Assembly (NCBI GenBank): GCA_023426435.1
Contig: JAFAAS010000040.1
Location: 1-58,561, forward strand
Direction of reading: 5' to 3'
Source of the DNA: Verrucomicrobiota bacterium
Lineage (GTDB): Bacteria; Verrucomicrobiota; Verrucomicrobiia; Opitutales; Opitutaceae
DNA length: 58,561 nt
Below, one piece after another: positions 48,030 through 56,393 of this stretch. Every line of letters begins with the position of its first letter. Positions within the stretch are counted from its first letter, which is position 1. The notes beneath the pieces were generated by a model. That model was not told the origin of the DNA. It did not search any database and was given only the letters and a program-made list of their open reading frames with translations. The translations under genes were made by a program, and so were the position numbers.

Positions 48030-48827
48030 TTAGAAGCCGAAGCCGATTTTTGCGGTTTGGCGGGCGGCGCGGGCGTTGCAGTGTTCGAGATCGGTGAGGG
48101 TGAGATCGGAGCGGATGAGGGATTTTTCGTTCTTTGCGCCGTAGTGCCAGTCGGTGACGGCGATGGCCCGGCTCAGCAGGATTGCGAGCGCGCGGTGGTG
48201 AGGGTCGTGGCAGAGCGACGGGGTGAGCTGGCGGGTAACGGCGGTGCAGATCGCAACGGGGAAACCCCATTTGGCGAGAGCGGCGGCGCCGGCTTCGGCG
48301 AAAGAGATGCCGAGGCGGAGTTGTTCGAGTTGAGCTTGCAGGGCGAGTTCGCGGGCGGCGATCGAAGCCCCGTGGGTGGGAGTGAGCGTGCAGAGCACCC
48401 AGACGCCGACGAGGTGCATGATGCCGGCGGTGTAGGCGAAAGGATCGCGTCCGCTGAGCTCGTCCATGACGAAGGCGGTGTGGAGAGAGCGTTCCCAGAA
48501 ATGGTCGGCGGTTTGAGCGTAGAGATGGGTGGGGTGACGACGAAGATCGGTGATCGTGGCGATCTCGACGAGTCGCACGAGTTCGCGAAGTCCGAGATGG
48601 AGGAGCGCCTGACGGAATTCGGTGATGCGCGCTTCGGGGGAGTAGAAGGCGCTGTTGCACGCGGTGATGATGCGGGCGGTGAGGGCGGGATCGGCGCGGA
48701 AGAGCTCGGCGATTTCGGCGAGGTCGACTCCGGGTCGGTGAATGAGCGAGCTGAGGCGGGCGAGAACGCGCGGGCCGCTCGGGAGTTTTTGCAGGTCGAT
48801 TTGTTCGGAAAGATTTTCGCGGGCCAT
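48030..48827 (-). CDS. HDOD-domain protein
   Basis: A 265-aa protein made of one HDOD domain (about 10-215): LQKLPSGPRVLARLSSLIHR, LAEIAELFRADPALTARIITACNSAFY and ITEFRQALLHLGLRELVRLVEIA, then FWERSLHTAFVMDELS and YTAGIMHLVGVWVL. HDOD proteins are enzymatically inactive relatives of HD phosphohydrolases that act in signalling; consistent with this, the H-D pair is not visible as a metal site. No output domain is fused. The ATG at 48827 gives the usual short leader. Divergent to the small gene at 49009. Confidence 0.88.
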   Translation of the reverse strand: MARENLSEQIDLQKLPSGPRVLARLSSLIHRPGVDLAEIAELFRADPALTARIITACNSAFYSPEARITEFRQALLHLGLRELVRLVEIATITDLRRHPTHLYAQTADHFWERSLHTAFVMDELSGRDPFAYTAGIMHLVGVWVLCTLTPTHGASIAARELALQAQLEQLRLGISFAEAGAAALAKWGFPVAICTAVTRQLTPSLCHDPHHRALAILLSRAIAVTDWHYGAKNEKSLIRSDLTLTDLEHCNARAARQTAKIGFGF

Positions 48828-49008
48828 TACAGTCGAAGCTGTTATCGGCACGCGGAGCGGAAGACTTTTGCACGGAGACGCGCACAGTGGATTAGGGAGC
48901 TGGGCGGGCGTTCGAACGGTTTGGATTTTTGCGGAGAATTTCTCGACGGGGGCGAAGAGCTTGTGTCTGCGCGGGGTGGAGCGTTGTTTTCGCGGCGCAC
49001 CCATTCTC

Positions 49009-49329
49009 ATGAAGTTAACTACGGTCTTAGGCCGGCTGCGGCTGGTCGGTTTTCTCGAAGGTCTCTCGTTTCTGCTGCTGCTGGGCATCGCGATGCCGCT
49101 GAAGTATCTGGCGGGGCAGCCGAAGGCGGTGAGCGTCGTGGGCATGGCGCACGGCGTATTGTTCATCGCGTATCTGGGGGCGATTTTGCAGGCGCACGTC
49201 GAATACAGCTGGAGCTGGAAGAAGTCGGCGTTGCTCGTGCTGGCGTCGGTGATGCCGTTCGGTCCGTTCGTGGCGGATCGCAGGCTGCTGCGGGACGAGG
49301 AAGAGGCCGCGGGCGGGCAGGCGCGTTGA
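49009..49329 (+). CDS. DUF3817 small membrane protein
   Basis: A 106-aa protein with three membrane segments: LRLVGFLEGLSFLLLLGIAMPLKYL, VGMAHGVLFIAYLGAILQAH and ALLVLASVMPFGPFVADRRL. The R-x-V-G-x-x-E-G-x-S and HG-x-L-F patterns are those of DUF3817 (YdzA-like) integral membrane proteins of unknown function. Single gene; ATG at 49009. Confidence 0.88.
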   Translation: MKLTTVLGRLRLVGFLEGLSFLLLLGIAMPLKYLAGQPKAVSVVGMAHGVLFIAYLGAILQAHVEYSWSWKKSALLVLASVMPFGPFVADRRLLRDEEEAAGGQAR

Positions 49330-49382
49330 GCGGGATGCTTTTTTCTCAAGCTTTCGACGCGGTTGGGATCATGCGCGTCGAA

Positions 49383-49456
49383 TGGCTGCCCGGCATGGAT
49401 TCGAACCATGACTAGGCGAGTCAAAGTCGCCTGTGCTACCATTACACCACCAGGCA
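49383..49456 (-). tRNA. tRNA-Gln (anticodon TTG)
   Basis: A 74-nt cloverleaf on the minus strand with encoded CCA. Acceptor TGCCTGG pairs with CCGGGCA (one T-G pair), D-arm TGGTGTAATGGTAGCA, anticodon stem GGCGA/TCGCC with loop CTTTGAC (TTG at 34-36), T-arm CATGG-TTCGAAT-CCATG, discriminator G. The weak U1-A72 pair and G73 are glutamine identity elements. Confidence 0.96.
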
Positions 49457-49557
49457 GTGGAGTGAGGAACGGTTACGCTGCCGGTCGTGTTGAACCGGTC
49501 AAGGCCGGAAACAACGATCGTGGTTGGTCGAGGTTCGGGACTCGGCGTTGAGCGCAA

Positions 49558-49776
49558 TCAGAGACTGGCGGCGATGGTGCCGACCATCGTGAGGACGATC
49601 ACGAAGATGAGGAGGCGGACGTAGCCGGTCCAGTAGGTGTCCTCGTGTTCGAGCTCCTCGAGGGCCGGGGGAGGTCGTGGAGTCGAGTTTAAGAAAGTGC
49701 GGTTGATGGGGTTGGCGGGACGGGGAGGTCGTCGTCGATGAGGAGGAGGGGAGAGGAAGTTGTCGGTGGTTTTCAT
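49558..49776 (-). CDS. Small single-span membrane protein
   Basis: A 72-aa protein with a basic, proline-rich cytoplasmic head (SPPPHRRRPPRPANPINRTF), a short acidic stretch (ALEELEHEDTYW) and one C-terminal membrane helix (LLIFVIVLTMVGTIAASL). Family not recognised. The ATG at 49776 is used. It is followed by no gene before the tRNA and is preceded by homospermidine synthase on the same strand. Two further genes at 53111 and 55545 code for similarly small single-span proteins. Confidence 0.65.
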   Translation of the reverse strand: MKTTDNFLSPPPHRRRPPRPANPINRTFLNSTPRPPPALEELEHEDTYWTGYVRLLIFVIVLTMVGTIAASL

Positions 49777-49889
49777 GAGCGGATCGGTTGGGGATGAGGA
49801 AGTGGTCCGCGCGCGATGGCGCGGTGGCATCGCGGCGGGATGGGATGCGGTGATGGCGGGTGTTTTCCGCGCTGGGCCGGGGGAAATTA

Positions 49890-51335
49890 TCACGGCCGGA
49901 AGAGGAAGTTGCGGAATTGCCACGGGTCGGATTTGTCGACCTGGGTGTCGGCGCGTTCTTCGAAGTAAACGCGGTGGCGGCTCAGCGGCGTCCAATCGGA
50001 ACGCTCGGACGTGAGCGTGCCGAGGTAGGGGCGGGCGACGTCGAGGATTTCGTCGTGCGGCAAATCCTCTGGGAGGCACACGCCGCGTTGCGGATTTCGG
50101 ATCGCCCACGTGAGGCCGGCGAGGACGCCGGCGGCGACTTGGACGGCGGTGGCGTTGACGCCGGGGACTTTTTTGCGGGCCTCGGCGATCGAGAGCGTGC
50201 TGCCGGTCCACCAAGACCGGAAACGGTGGCCCATGATGAGTGCGCCGACGGCGTCTTCGCCGGCGACGATCTCGTTGGTGAGGATGCGCGTTTTGGGATG
50301 CAGCTCGTAGTTGCGCGCGCGCAGTTCGTGCATCGAGACGATGGAATCGTTGGATGGCAGATAAGCGTAGTGGACGGTGGGCCGGTAAACGACCTCGTCG
50401 TTTTCGCGCACGGTGAGCAGGTGCGAGAGTCCGAACGATTCGCCGTGGGTCACGACCATGCCGACGATTTCCTGATTCGGCACCCAGGAGCGGACCCAGG
50501 TGTTGAGACCCATCTGAGGAAGCACGATCTGGTTGCCGGGGCCCATGGCGGGCTGTGTTGCGAGCGGCGGCACCCATTTCTCGTGGGTTCCCCAGCCGAT
50601 CTCGGAAGGCGAGATGGATTCTTCCCACATGCCCTCGGGGCTCCAGGTGGAGACGAATTCGTCGGGAGACTTCGCCTTGTCGGCGCGCTGGCTATCCCAC
50701 TCGCTGCAATGAATGACCTTCACGCCCAGTTCGCGGGCGAGCTGAGGGAACGTCTCTTCCTCGATGAGCCGTTCGAGGCGGCGCTTGCGCGGGGCGGAGA
50801 GTTTGTTTTCGCGCAGAACCGCAGCGCCGATGTCGAGCAATCCGGCTTTGGCGAAGTGCGAGACGAGCCCGGGGTTCGAACCGTGGTCGACGACGGCGGT
50901 TGTGCCGCCGCGCCATTTCGCGATCAAGGGAAGGAGTTTCGCGTAGCGGCTGTAGAGAGATTTATCGATCGTCGGCTTGCGATGCATCTCGGCCGTGGGG
51001 TCCCACGACTCGAGCGAAGCGTTGATATAGAGCACCTCGTTGTCGTGGGCCCATTGGACGATGTCGAAGAAGTCGACGCTCCACGCCAGGTCGACGATGA
51101 GGTCGCCGGCGCGCGCGTGCGAGGAGAGCAAGCGCGCGAGGCTGAACGGCGTGACTCGTTCGTGGAAGAAGCGAAGGCCCTTCTCGATCCATGGTTTCAA
51201 GACTGCCGTGCGGTCGACGAAATCGATCACCACGATCTTCGTGCAAGGCACGCGGAGATGTTTGACGAGCATCGGCAGCAGCGCCTGGGCAACGACGCCG
51301 TGACCGATCATGACGATGCGATTTTTGAATTCCAT
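49890..51335 (-). CDS. Homospermidine synthase
   Basis: A 481-aa saccharopine-dehydrogenase-fold enzyme: NRIVMIGHGVVAQALLPMLV is the NAD-binding motif, then VDHGSNPGLVSHFAKAGLLD, IHCSEWDSQRADKAKSPDEF, FVSTWSPEGMWEE and NPQRGVCLPEDLPHDEILD. It makes sym-homospermidine from putrescine with NAD as a catalytic hydride carrier. The bacterial enzyme is usually about 475 aa, as here. It probably supplies the main long polyamine in this organism. ATG at 51335. Confidence 0.93.
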   Translation of the reverse strand: MEFKNRIVMIGHGVVAQALLPMLVKHLRVPCTKIVVIDFVDRTAVLKPWIEKGLRFFHERVTPFSLARLLSSHARAGDLIVDLAWSVDFFDIVQWAHDNEVLYINASLESWDPTAEMHRKPTIDKSLYSRYAKLLPLIAKWRGGTTAVVDHGSNPGLVSHFAKAGLLDIGAAVLRENKLSAPRKRRLERLIEEETFPQLARELGVKVIHCSEWDSQRADKAKSPDEFVSTWSPEGMWEESISPSEIGWGTHEKWVPPLATQPAMGPGNQIVLPQMGLNTWVRSWVPNQEIVGMVVTHGESFGLSHLLTVRENDEVVYRPTVHYAYLPSNDSIVSMHELRARNYELHPKTRILTNEIVAGEDAVGALIMGHRFRSWWTGSTLSIAEARKKVPGVNATAVQVAAGVLAGLTWAIRNPQRGVCLPEDLPHDEILDVARPYLGTLTSERSDWTPLSRHRVYFEERADTQVDKSDPWQFRNFLFRP

Positions 51336-51410
51336 AGAGTGAGAAAGGTTGAGGGTTGAGCGCGCGGGGCTGGATGGCCGGTCGCGCCGGGGCCGACGAC
51401 GGCGTTGGCG

Positions 51411-51839
51411 TCAGGCGGTGGCGGCGGCGAAGAGGGCCGGGGCGGAGGTGTCGGGTTTCGGCGGGGTGACGCCTCGCACCTTCAGCTGCCGCACGCCGCC
51501 CGGAGTGGACCACTTCACGATGTCGCCGGCGCGGCAGCCGATGAGGGCGGTGCCGATTGGGGCGAGGATCGAGATGCGTTTGAGGTCGAGGTCTGCGCGA
51601 TCGGGGAAAGTGATGGTGTATTCCTCGATTTCGCCCGAGCCGAGGTCTTCGAACTCGACGGTCGAGTTCATCGTGACCACCTCGGCGGGGAGCGCGGACG
51701 CGTCGACCACGGCGGCGCGGTCGAGCTCGTCGGAGAGTTTGCGCAGGGCGTCGCTGGAGTTGGAGTGCAGCGCCGTGGCGAGGAACAAGCGCAGTCGGCT
51801 GTGATCGTCGCGAGAGATGTAGATAGGAGTATGGTTCAT
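51411..51839 (-). CDS. rnk: Rnk/GreA-like nucleoside diphosphate kinase regulator
   Basis: A 142-aa protein with a short N-terminal coiled coil (HSRLRLFLATALHSNSSDAL, DELDRAAVV) and a GreA/B C-terminal FKBP-like domain (STVEFEDLGSGEIEEYTITF, ISILAPIGTALIGCRAGDIV, WSTPGGVRQLKV). This is the Rnk layout: it binds RNA polymerase like Gre factors but lacks the long catalytic tip, so it has no cleavage activity. It is the second Gre-fold gene in the window, after the long GreA. ATG at 51839; followed on the same strand by homospermidine synthase. Confidence 0.9.
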   Translation of the reverse strand: MNHTPIYISRDDHSRLRLFLATALHSNSSDALRKLSDELDRAAVVDASALPAEVVTMNSTVEFEDLGSGEIEEYTITFPDRADLDLKRISILAPIGTALIGCRAGDIVKWSTPGGVRQLKVRGVTPPKPDTSAPALFAAATA

Positions 51840-51925
51840 GATAATGGATGGTTTGATTTTGGATGTGCAGCGGCCCGCGACGCTCGGTGGAGCGTGCGTG
51901 AAGGGCCGCGGAGAGTTTGAGCGGT

Positions 51926-52639
51926 TCAGGCCACCGCGAGGGCCTCGCTCTCGTCAGCCACGGGGCTGGTGAGCGGGATCTCGATCGCATGAGGCGTCGC
52001 GCGCGGAGCGGCGATGAGCCGGGTGGTCATGCGATCGGTGTGAACCACGATGTGATTCGGAAAAGGAGCGTCGGGATTGTAGCCGGGGTTGAGGAACAGC
52101 GTGTCGCCGCTGTGCGCCTGCCACGACAATGGCCGGTGCACGTGCCCGGAAAGCACGAGCCGAGGCGCGTAGCGGCGGACGGGCGCGACGAGATCCGGAT
52201 CGCCGACATCGTCTCCGTTGAAACGCGTGGCGACGAGCGTGCCGCGGGGCGGGGCGTGCGCGATCCAGACATCGGCGGCGCCGCCTTTGGGGCGGGTGGT
52301 TGCGCCGAGGCTGAGGATCGAAAGACCGTTGAGGCGAACGCGTTGACCGTCGGTCCACACCAAGGGATTGGCGATCCGGCGCAGCCAATACGCGGGAGTC
52401 CAGCGCTCGTTCGCCGAATCCCATTCGAGATCGTGGTTGCCGCTGCAGACGGCGATGGGACGAGGAAACGCGTTGAGCCACGCGGAGACCCAGTCGATCT
52501 GTTGCTGCTGAGGCGTGGCGAGCGTGAGATCGAGCATGTCGCCGGACATCACGACCACGTCGTGCGCCGGGGCGCGATGCAGCAGCCAGTCGAACCAGCG
52601 CTGGTTGAAGTGGAAATCGGTGACGTGAAGGAGAATCAT
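51926..52639 (-). CDS. Calcineurin-like metallophosphoesterase
   Basis: A 237-aa enzyme with all metal motifs in order: LHVTDFHFN (D-x-H), VVVMSGDMLDL (GD), VCSGNHDLEW (GNHD), VWIAHAPPRG (H) and VLSGHVHRPL (GHxH). Substrate unknown (phosphodiester or phosphomonoester). No export signal. The ATG at 52639 starts directly at the first strand. It heads a minus-strand run with rnk and homospermidine synthase. Confidence 0.92.
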   Translation of the reverse strand: MILLHVTDFHFNQRWFDWLLHRAPAHDVVVMSGDMLDLTLATPQQQQIDWVSAWLNAFPRPIAVCSGNHDLEWDSANERWTPAYWLRRIANPLVWTDGQRVRLNGLSILSLGATTRPKGGAADVWIAHAPPRGTLVATRFNGDDVGDPDLVAPVRRYAPRLVLSGHVHRPLSWQAHSGDTLFLNPGYNPDAPFPNHIVVHTDRMTTRLIAAPRATPHAIEIPLTSPVADESEALAVA

Positions 52640-53110
52640 GGGAATGACTGGAGTTGGGCCTTGGCAGACGCGCGGGTGCGCGAATCCAACGCGGGAGGAT
52701 TGAACGTGGCCGCGAAGACGCGGTGAAGGAGGGGTGCGCGCGCACGCCGAAGGGCGCGCCGCGGGGGCAGGGCAGTGTTCGCTATATTATCCCGGAGCCG
52801 GGGGCCAAGGTCCGGGCGCGCTTGCGCGATGACCTTTAGCTCGCGGCGCCGGGCCGCGGGGGGCAGATATACAACGCACCATCCGCCAACCGTTGTCGGC
52901 GGGTCCAGAAAGTATAAATCTGATGCGTGCGAGCGTTCACTTTAGGGGACGTGTGGGGTGGAAAAATATATTGTCAAGCCTTGGGCGGCCCGGGCGCGTT
53001 CGCGAAGCGGAAAGCGGTGAGTTCGCGTCGATGGTTGTTATATTTCGACGCGCGCACCCTTCGCGAGGGACCCCGTTTGGTCTCGCGGAAAATGCGTCGG
53101 GCCGGGGCAA
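52640..53110. other. 471-bp spacer without a recognised gene
   Basis: Region between the phosphoesterase and the small gene at 53111. The part 52870-52990 contains AT-rich words unusual for the window (ATATACAACG, AGTATAAATC, GAAAAATATATTGTCAAG). On the minus strand the last reads TTGACAATATAT, a possible -35 for the phosphoesterase, but no convincing -10 follows. I see no gene, tRNA or repeat copy here. Confidence 0.4.
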
Positions 53111-53350
53111 CTAGAGGCCGATGGCCATCGCGACGATGAGCGCGATCAGCAGCAGGGCGGCGATGGCGCGGGCGGAGATCAGCGGCGGCTGATCGTCGTC
53201 CGAGAGCGCCGGATAACGAGGATGGCGAACGGCCGGCGGATGATGCCGGGTGTCCGGGTGAGAGGTTCGCCCGGCGGACGAACGGACGGAATCGTAAAAG
53301 CGAGTGGCCGGCGGGCGAGCTGCGGTGTTGGAGTGGGGCTGAGGTTTCAT
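53111..53350 (-). CDS. Small tail-anchored membrane protein
   Basis: A 79-aa protein: a soluble basic head with prolines and histidines (GRTSHPDTRHHPPAVRHPRY) and one C-terminal membrane helix (AIAALLLIALIVAMAIGL) that ends the chain. Family not recognised. The ATG at 53350 is the first after an upstream stop-rich region. Similar in plan to the product of 49558-49776. Confidence 0.55.
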   Translation of the reverse strand: MKPQPHSNTAARPPATRFYDSVRSSAGRTSHPDTRHHPPAVRHPRYPALSDDDQPPLISARAIAALLLIALIVAMAIGL

Positions 53351-53847
53351 GGCGCTATAGTAACAACGCGGGCAGGTTTCGCCTACTGCGGGGATGCGAA
53401 CACGGTCATGCGTTTCTCGCATGGCTCTTCTCCGCTTGGGCGGCGTCTTAGCTGGGGTGAATATAAGATCCGAAGCAGTGCTATATCCGAAAAAGCGATA
53501 CGTGTCGCAGCGCGGCTTCGGGGGCTTGACACATCCGCTGGCGTGGCCGTTGGTGGGTGTCACCCCGTTGCCCATGCTTCCCCGCCGCACAGTTCCACGA
53601 CAATCGCGCCAAACGGTCGTCGCCCGCCTGGCCTCGCCGGCGCTGTCAGCGAACGTGCCCTGGTAAGTTTCGCGCGAGCGGCCTGCTTGCTCGCAGGCGC
53701 CGGCAAATCGCGGACTCGCGCGTTGGCGCGGGTTTGCATCACCCCGACAAGATCAATGCGCGGCGTGCAGTTACGTCGCGACCCTTATCGCCGCTGCCTG
53801 CGAGGTTCTCGCGGGCGGCTTCCTACCCATCTCAGACCTGGTTAAAT
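53351..53847. other. 497-bp spacer upstream of hpf without a recognised gene
   Basis: No ORF with coding character on either strand. It contains several small hairpin-forming stretches, e.g. GAGCGGCCTGCTTGCTCGC near 53679, and a TTGACA at 53526 without a clear -10. It should contain the hpf promoter and could hide a structured RNA, but I cannot name one. Confidence 0.4.
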
Positions 53848-54225
53848 ATGATCGCTATTCCTCGTTCCAATACTGACTCGAAGCTGCTGCTTCGAGGCAT
53901 TCGTTTCGAACTCGACGACGCCACGAAGGCGCTCATCGAAGCCAAGGCGGAACGCCTGTTTCGCCACGAACCGCGCATTGTGCGGCTTCGCATCGACGTC
54001 GAGCACGATCCGCGCGGTCGCGGCCGGACGTTTATTGCGAAAGGCAGGATCGAGCTTGCCGGACCGGATTTGACCGCGTCCGTGTCGACGGATGCGGCGC
54101 CCTCGTCGATCACGCTGCTGATCGACAAGCTCGATCGGATGTTGCGCAAGCGCACCAGCAACCTGATGCGGCGGCGACACGCGGATGACATTCGGGCCTA
54201 CGCCGAACTGCCCGCCGCGGTTTGA
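53848..54225 (+). CDS. Ribosome hibernation/subunit-interface factor (HPF/RaiA type)
   Basis: A 125-aa protein of the short HPF/RaiA type: LLLRGIRFELDDATKALIEAKAERLFRHEP at the N-terminus, VRLRIDVEHDPRGRGRTFIAKGRIEL in the middle and DAAPSSITLLIDKLDRMLRKR at the C-terminus. These proteins bind the 30S decoding region of resting ribosomes and block translation. A C-terminal dimerisation domain of long HPF is missing. The ATG at 53848 follows TTAAAT; no strong Shine-Dalgarno is visible. Confidence 0.85.
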   Translation: MIAIPRSNTDSKLLLRGIRFELDDATKALIEAKAERLFRHEPRIVRLRIDVEHDPRGRGRTFIAKGRIELAGPDLTASVSTDAAPSSITLLIDKLDRMLRKRTSNLMRRRHADDIRAYAELPAAV

Positions 54226-54466
54226 GCAGCAAAACCATCCATGTAGCACGTTCATGAATACGATACTCATCTTCCTTGTCATGCCGGCGCCGTGAGCTGA
54301 CGGCCTGTCTTCGATTCCGGAGCAGGTTGCATCGCGAGCGCCTGCCGATGTCCGCCACGTTCCCGGGTTTTTTTCCCGGTGGGCGCGGGTGCTTTGCACT
54401 CTCGTGGCGCGATTCCCACCCCTCAACCGCAACGCGCGTTCCCACGCGCCGGAACCGAAATTACAC

Positions 54467-55495
54467 ATGATCAAACAACGCACGATGGGCCGCACGGGCC
54501 TCAAACTTTCCGAGCTCTGCCTCGGCACCCTCAACTTCGGCTGGAAGACCGACGAGAAGACCGCTTTCGCGATCCTCGACGCTTACCGCGCGGCGGGCGG
54601 CAACTTCATCCAAGCGGCGAACTACAGCTCGGAGTTGTTTCTACCTTCGACCGCGGTGACGCAGTCGGAGGAGATGGTCGGCCGCTGGTGGACGTCGCGA
54701 AAGCTGCGACGCGATGAGCTTTTCCTGACGACGCGCATTCACGTGCGTCAGCCGGAGGAAGCGAGCCCGGCCGATTTCATGAAAATCGTGCGTGAGGCGT
54801 GTGAGCAGTCGTTGCGCCGATTCCGGACGGACTATCTCGATATGATCATTTTCGAGTGGAACGACGGTTTGGTGCCGATGCGGGTGACGGCGGAAGTCTT
54901 CGACTCCGTTGTCCGCTCCGGTCTCGCCCGCTACGTGGGCGCGGCCAACTTCCCCGTCTGGCGGGTGGTCGACAGCCTCGGTCGCGCTTATCTGCGGCAT
55001 TATTGCCGGATCGAAGCGCTGCAGTCCGATTACTCGCTCGTCACGCGCGCTCGTTTCGAGCCGGAGGCGATGGAGTTGTGTGGCGAACAGAGACTCGGAT
55101 TCTTCGCGCGTTCGCCGCTCGCGGGCGGGTTTCTGGCGCGCCGCTCCGATCTCGAGCCGGTGTTTCACGCGGGCCGGCGCGATTGGTTGATGGAGCGGTT
55201 TGGCAATGTCTATGGCGAGACGGCGCAAGCGGCCGTGGCGGGTGTCGCGGCGCGCCATGAGGCCTCGTCGGCGCAAGTCGCGCTCGCGTGGGTGTTGCGA
55301 AACCCGGCGGTGACGTCGGCGGTGGTCGGCGTGCATTCGGTCGCGCAGCTGAGCGAACTGGTGCATGCGGGATCGTTGTCGCTCTCGTCTGAAGACCTCG
55401 CGCAGCTCGACGAGGCCACGGTCGCGGAGGAAGTTCGCGTGACCGGCGAAAGGGCCCGTTCCCGCGTGCTGCCCGGGGAGTTCATGCTGAACTGA
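54467..55495 (+). CDS. Aldo/keto reductase-like protein with altered catalytic tetrad
   Basis: A 342-aa TIM-barrel protein that follows AKR subfamilies through GRTGLKLSELCLGTLNFGW, EKTAFAILDAYRAAGGNF, SEEMVGRWW and the NADPH-binding C-terminal part (SPLAGGFLA, VALAWVLRNPAVTSAVVGVHS). All four catalytic tetrad positions look changed. The usual D-T-A-x-x-Y is QAANYS, the Lys in strand 3 is Arg (LFLTTRIHV), and the His of Y-x-H is Glu (IIFEWND). So it may bind NADPH without normal reductase activity. Start ATG 54467. A terminator follows directly. Confidence 0.88.
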   Translation: MIKQRTMGRTGLKLSELCLGTLNFGWKTDEKTAFAILDAYRAAGGNFIQAANYSSELFLPSTAVTQSEEMVGRWWTSRKLRRDELFLTTRIHVRQPEEASPADFMKIVREACEQSLRRFRTDYLDMIIFEWNDGLVPMRVTAEVFDSVVRSGLARYVGAANFPVWRVVDSLGRAYLRHYCRIEALQSDYSLVTRARFEPEAMELCGEQRLGFFARSPLAGGFLARRSDLEPVFHAGRRDWLMERFGNVYGETAQAAVAGVAARHEASSAQVALAWVLRNPAVTSAVVGVHSVAQLSELVHAGSLSLSSEDLAQLDEATVAEEVRVTGERARSRVLPGEFMLN

Positions 55496-55509
55496 CCCAT
55501 CGCCAGGAC

Positions 55510-55545
55510 AAAGCCCGCTTCCGAAAGGGAGCGGGCTTTTGTTTT
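55510..55545 (+). terminator. Terminator of the aldo/keto reductase-like gene
   Basis: Thirteen-pair stem (AAAGCCCGCTTCC with GGGAGCGGGCTTT, one T-G pair) closed by a GAAA tetraloop and followed by TGTTTTC. It lies 15 bases after the stop codon. Confidence 0.88.
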
Positions 55546-55685
55546 CAAGCGCCGTTCGTCGAGCCGAGAGGACCCTCGTCGCGGGGTGCTTCGCGTGGCA
55601 GCAGAATCATCGTGCCGACGATGCCAGCCACGATCGAAGCGGTGAAGATCGCGATTTTTGCGGCCGTGGAAATTGGGTCGGCCAT
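55545..55685 (-). CDS. Very small membrane protein
   Basis: A 46-aa protein with one membrane helix (KIAIFTASIVAGIVGTMILL) and a charged tail (PREAPRDEGPLGSTNGA). ATG at 55685 is used; 55727 would add 14 residues. The gene is divergent from the VOC gene and ends next to the terminator. Coding status is plausible from the hydrophobic pattern only; family not recognised. Confidence 0.5.
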   Translation of the reverse strand: MADPISTAAKIAIFTASIVAGIVGTMILLPREAPRDEGPLGSTNGA

Positions 55686-55755
55686 GCGCAAGACGCATGG
55701 CTGCTCCGCACTGGACGCAGTGGGCAAGGAGGCGGCGGCGGGTTATCTTCGGCCC

Positions 55756-56280
55756 ATGAAAACGACCACTCCCGCGGCTGCGAAGAGCAAGCCGGCCCAA
55801 GTCCGCCCGATTGCCCCTGGCGTATCCATCGGGCACGTGCATCTGAAAGTATCGGATCTCGATCGCGCCGTTGCGTTTTATCGCGACGTGCTCGGGTTCG
55901 AGGTGACCGATCGGTTCGGTCGGAACGCGGTCTTTTTGTCGGCGGGAGGTTATCACCATCACATCGGTCTCAACACCTGGGAAAGCCAGGGTGGTTCGCC
56001 GCCTCCAGCCGGCACGACCGGACTTTATCACGCGGCTATTCTTTACCCGACGCGCGCCGATCTGGCGGACGCATTGCGGCGATTGCTGGCGCATGGAGTT
56101 CGCCTGGATGGCGCGTCCGATCACGGGGTGAGCGAGGCCCTCTATTTGCGCGATCCCGACGGGAACGGACTCGAATTGTATTGGGACCGGCCGCGCGAGC
56201 AGTGGCCGCGTCGCGCCGATGGATCGGTCGCGATGTTCACCGAGGTGCTCGATCTCGAATCGCTTCTGGCCGAGCGCTGA
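55756..56280 (+). CDS. VOC-family (glyoxalase/bleomycin-resistance/dioxygenase) protein
   Basis: A 174-aa VOC-superfamily protein: IGHVHLKVSDLDRAVAFYRDVLGFEV begins the first module (His metal ligand), GGYHHHIGLNTWES gives a second His, and LYLRDPDGNGLELYWDRP the Glu ligand. The YHHHIGLNTW pattern is typical of CatE-like extradiol dioxygenase relatives; the substrate cannot be read. A 22-residue N-terminal tail precedes the fold. ATG at 55756. Confidence 0.9.
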   Translation: MKTTTPAAAKSKPAQVRPIAPGVSIGHVHLKVSDLDRAVAFYRDVLGFEVTDRFGRNAVFLSAGGYHHHIGLNTWESQGGSPPPAGTTGLYHAAILYPTRADLADALRRLLAHGVRLDGASDHGVSEALYLRDPDGNGLELYWDRPREQWPRRADGSVAMFTEVLDLESLLAER

Positions 56281-56393
56281 GCGTCGAGTCGGGTCGATCG
56301 TGAACGAGTCCGGCCGGTCGGGTCGGGCCTCATCCCTGGATTTATCATTGCCGCGCCACGCTTTGCGCGAGGGTGGCGCATGGAGAAATTTTT

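Noticed and set aside
52840..53000. Remnant of a gene in the AT-richer spacer upstream of the phosphoesterase
   Set aside because: Short frames on both strands have no recognisable motif and no continuous coding bias.
53520..53560. TTGACA as a promoter for hpf
   Set aside because: No -10-like element at a suitable distance and more than 280 bases from the start codon.
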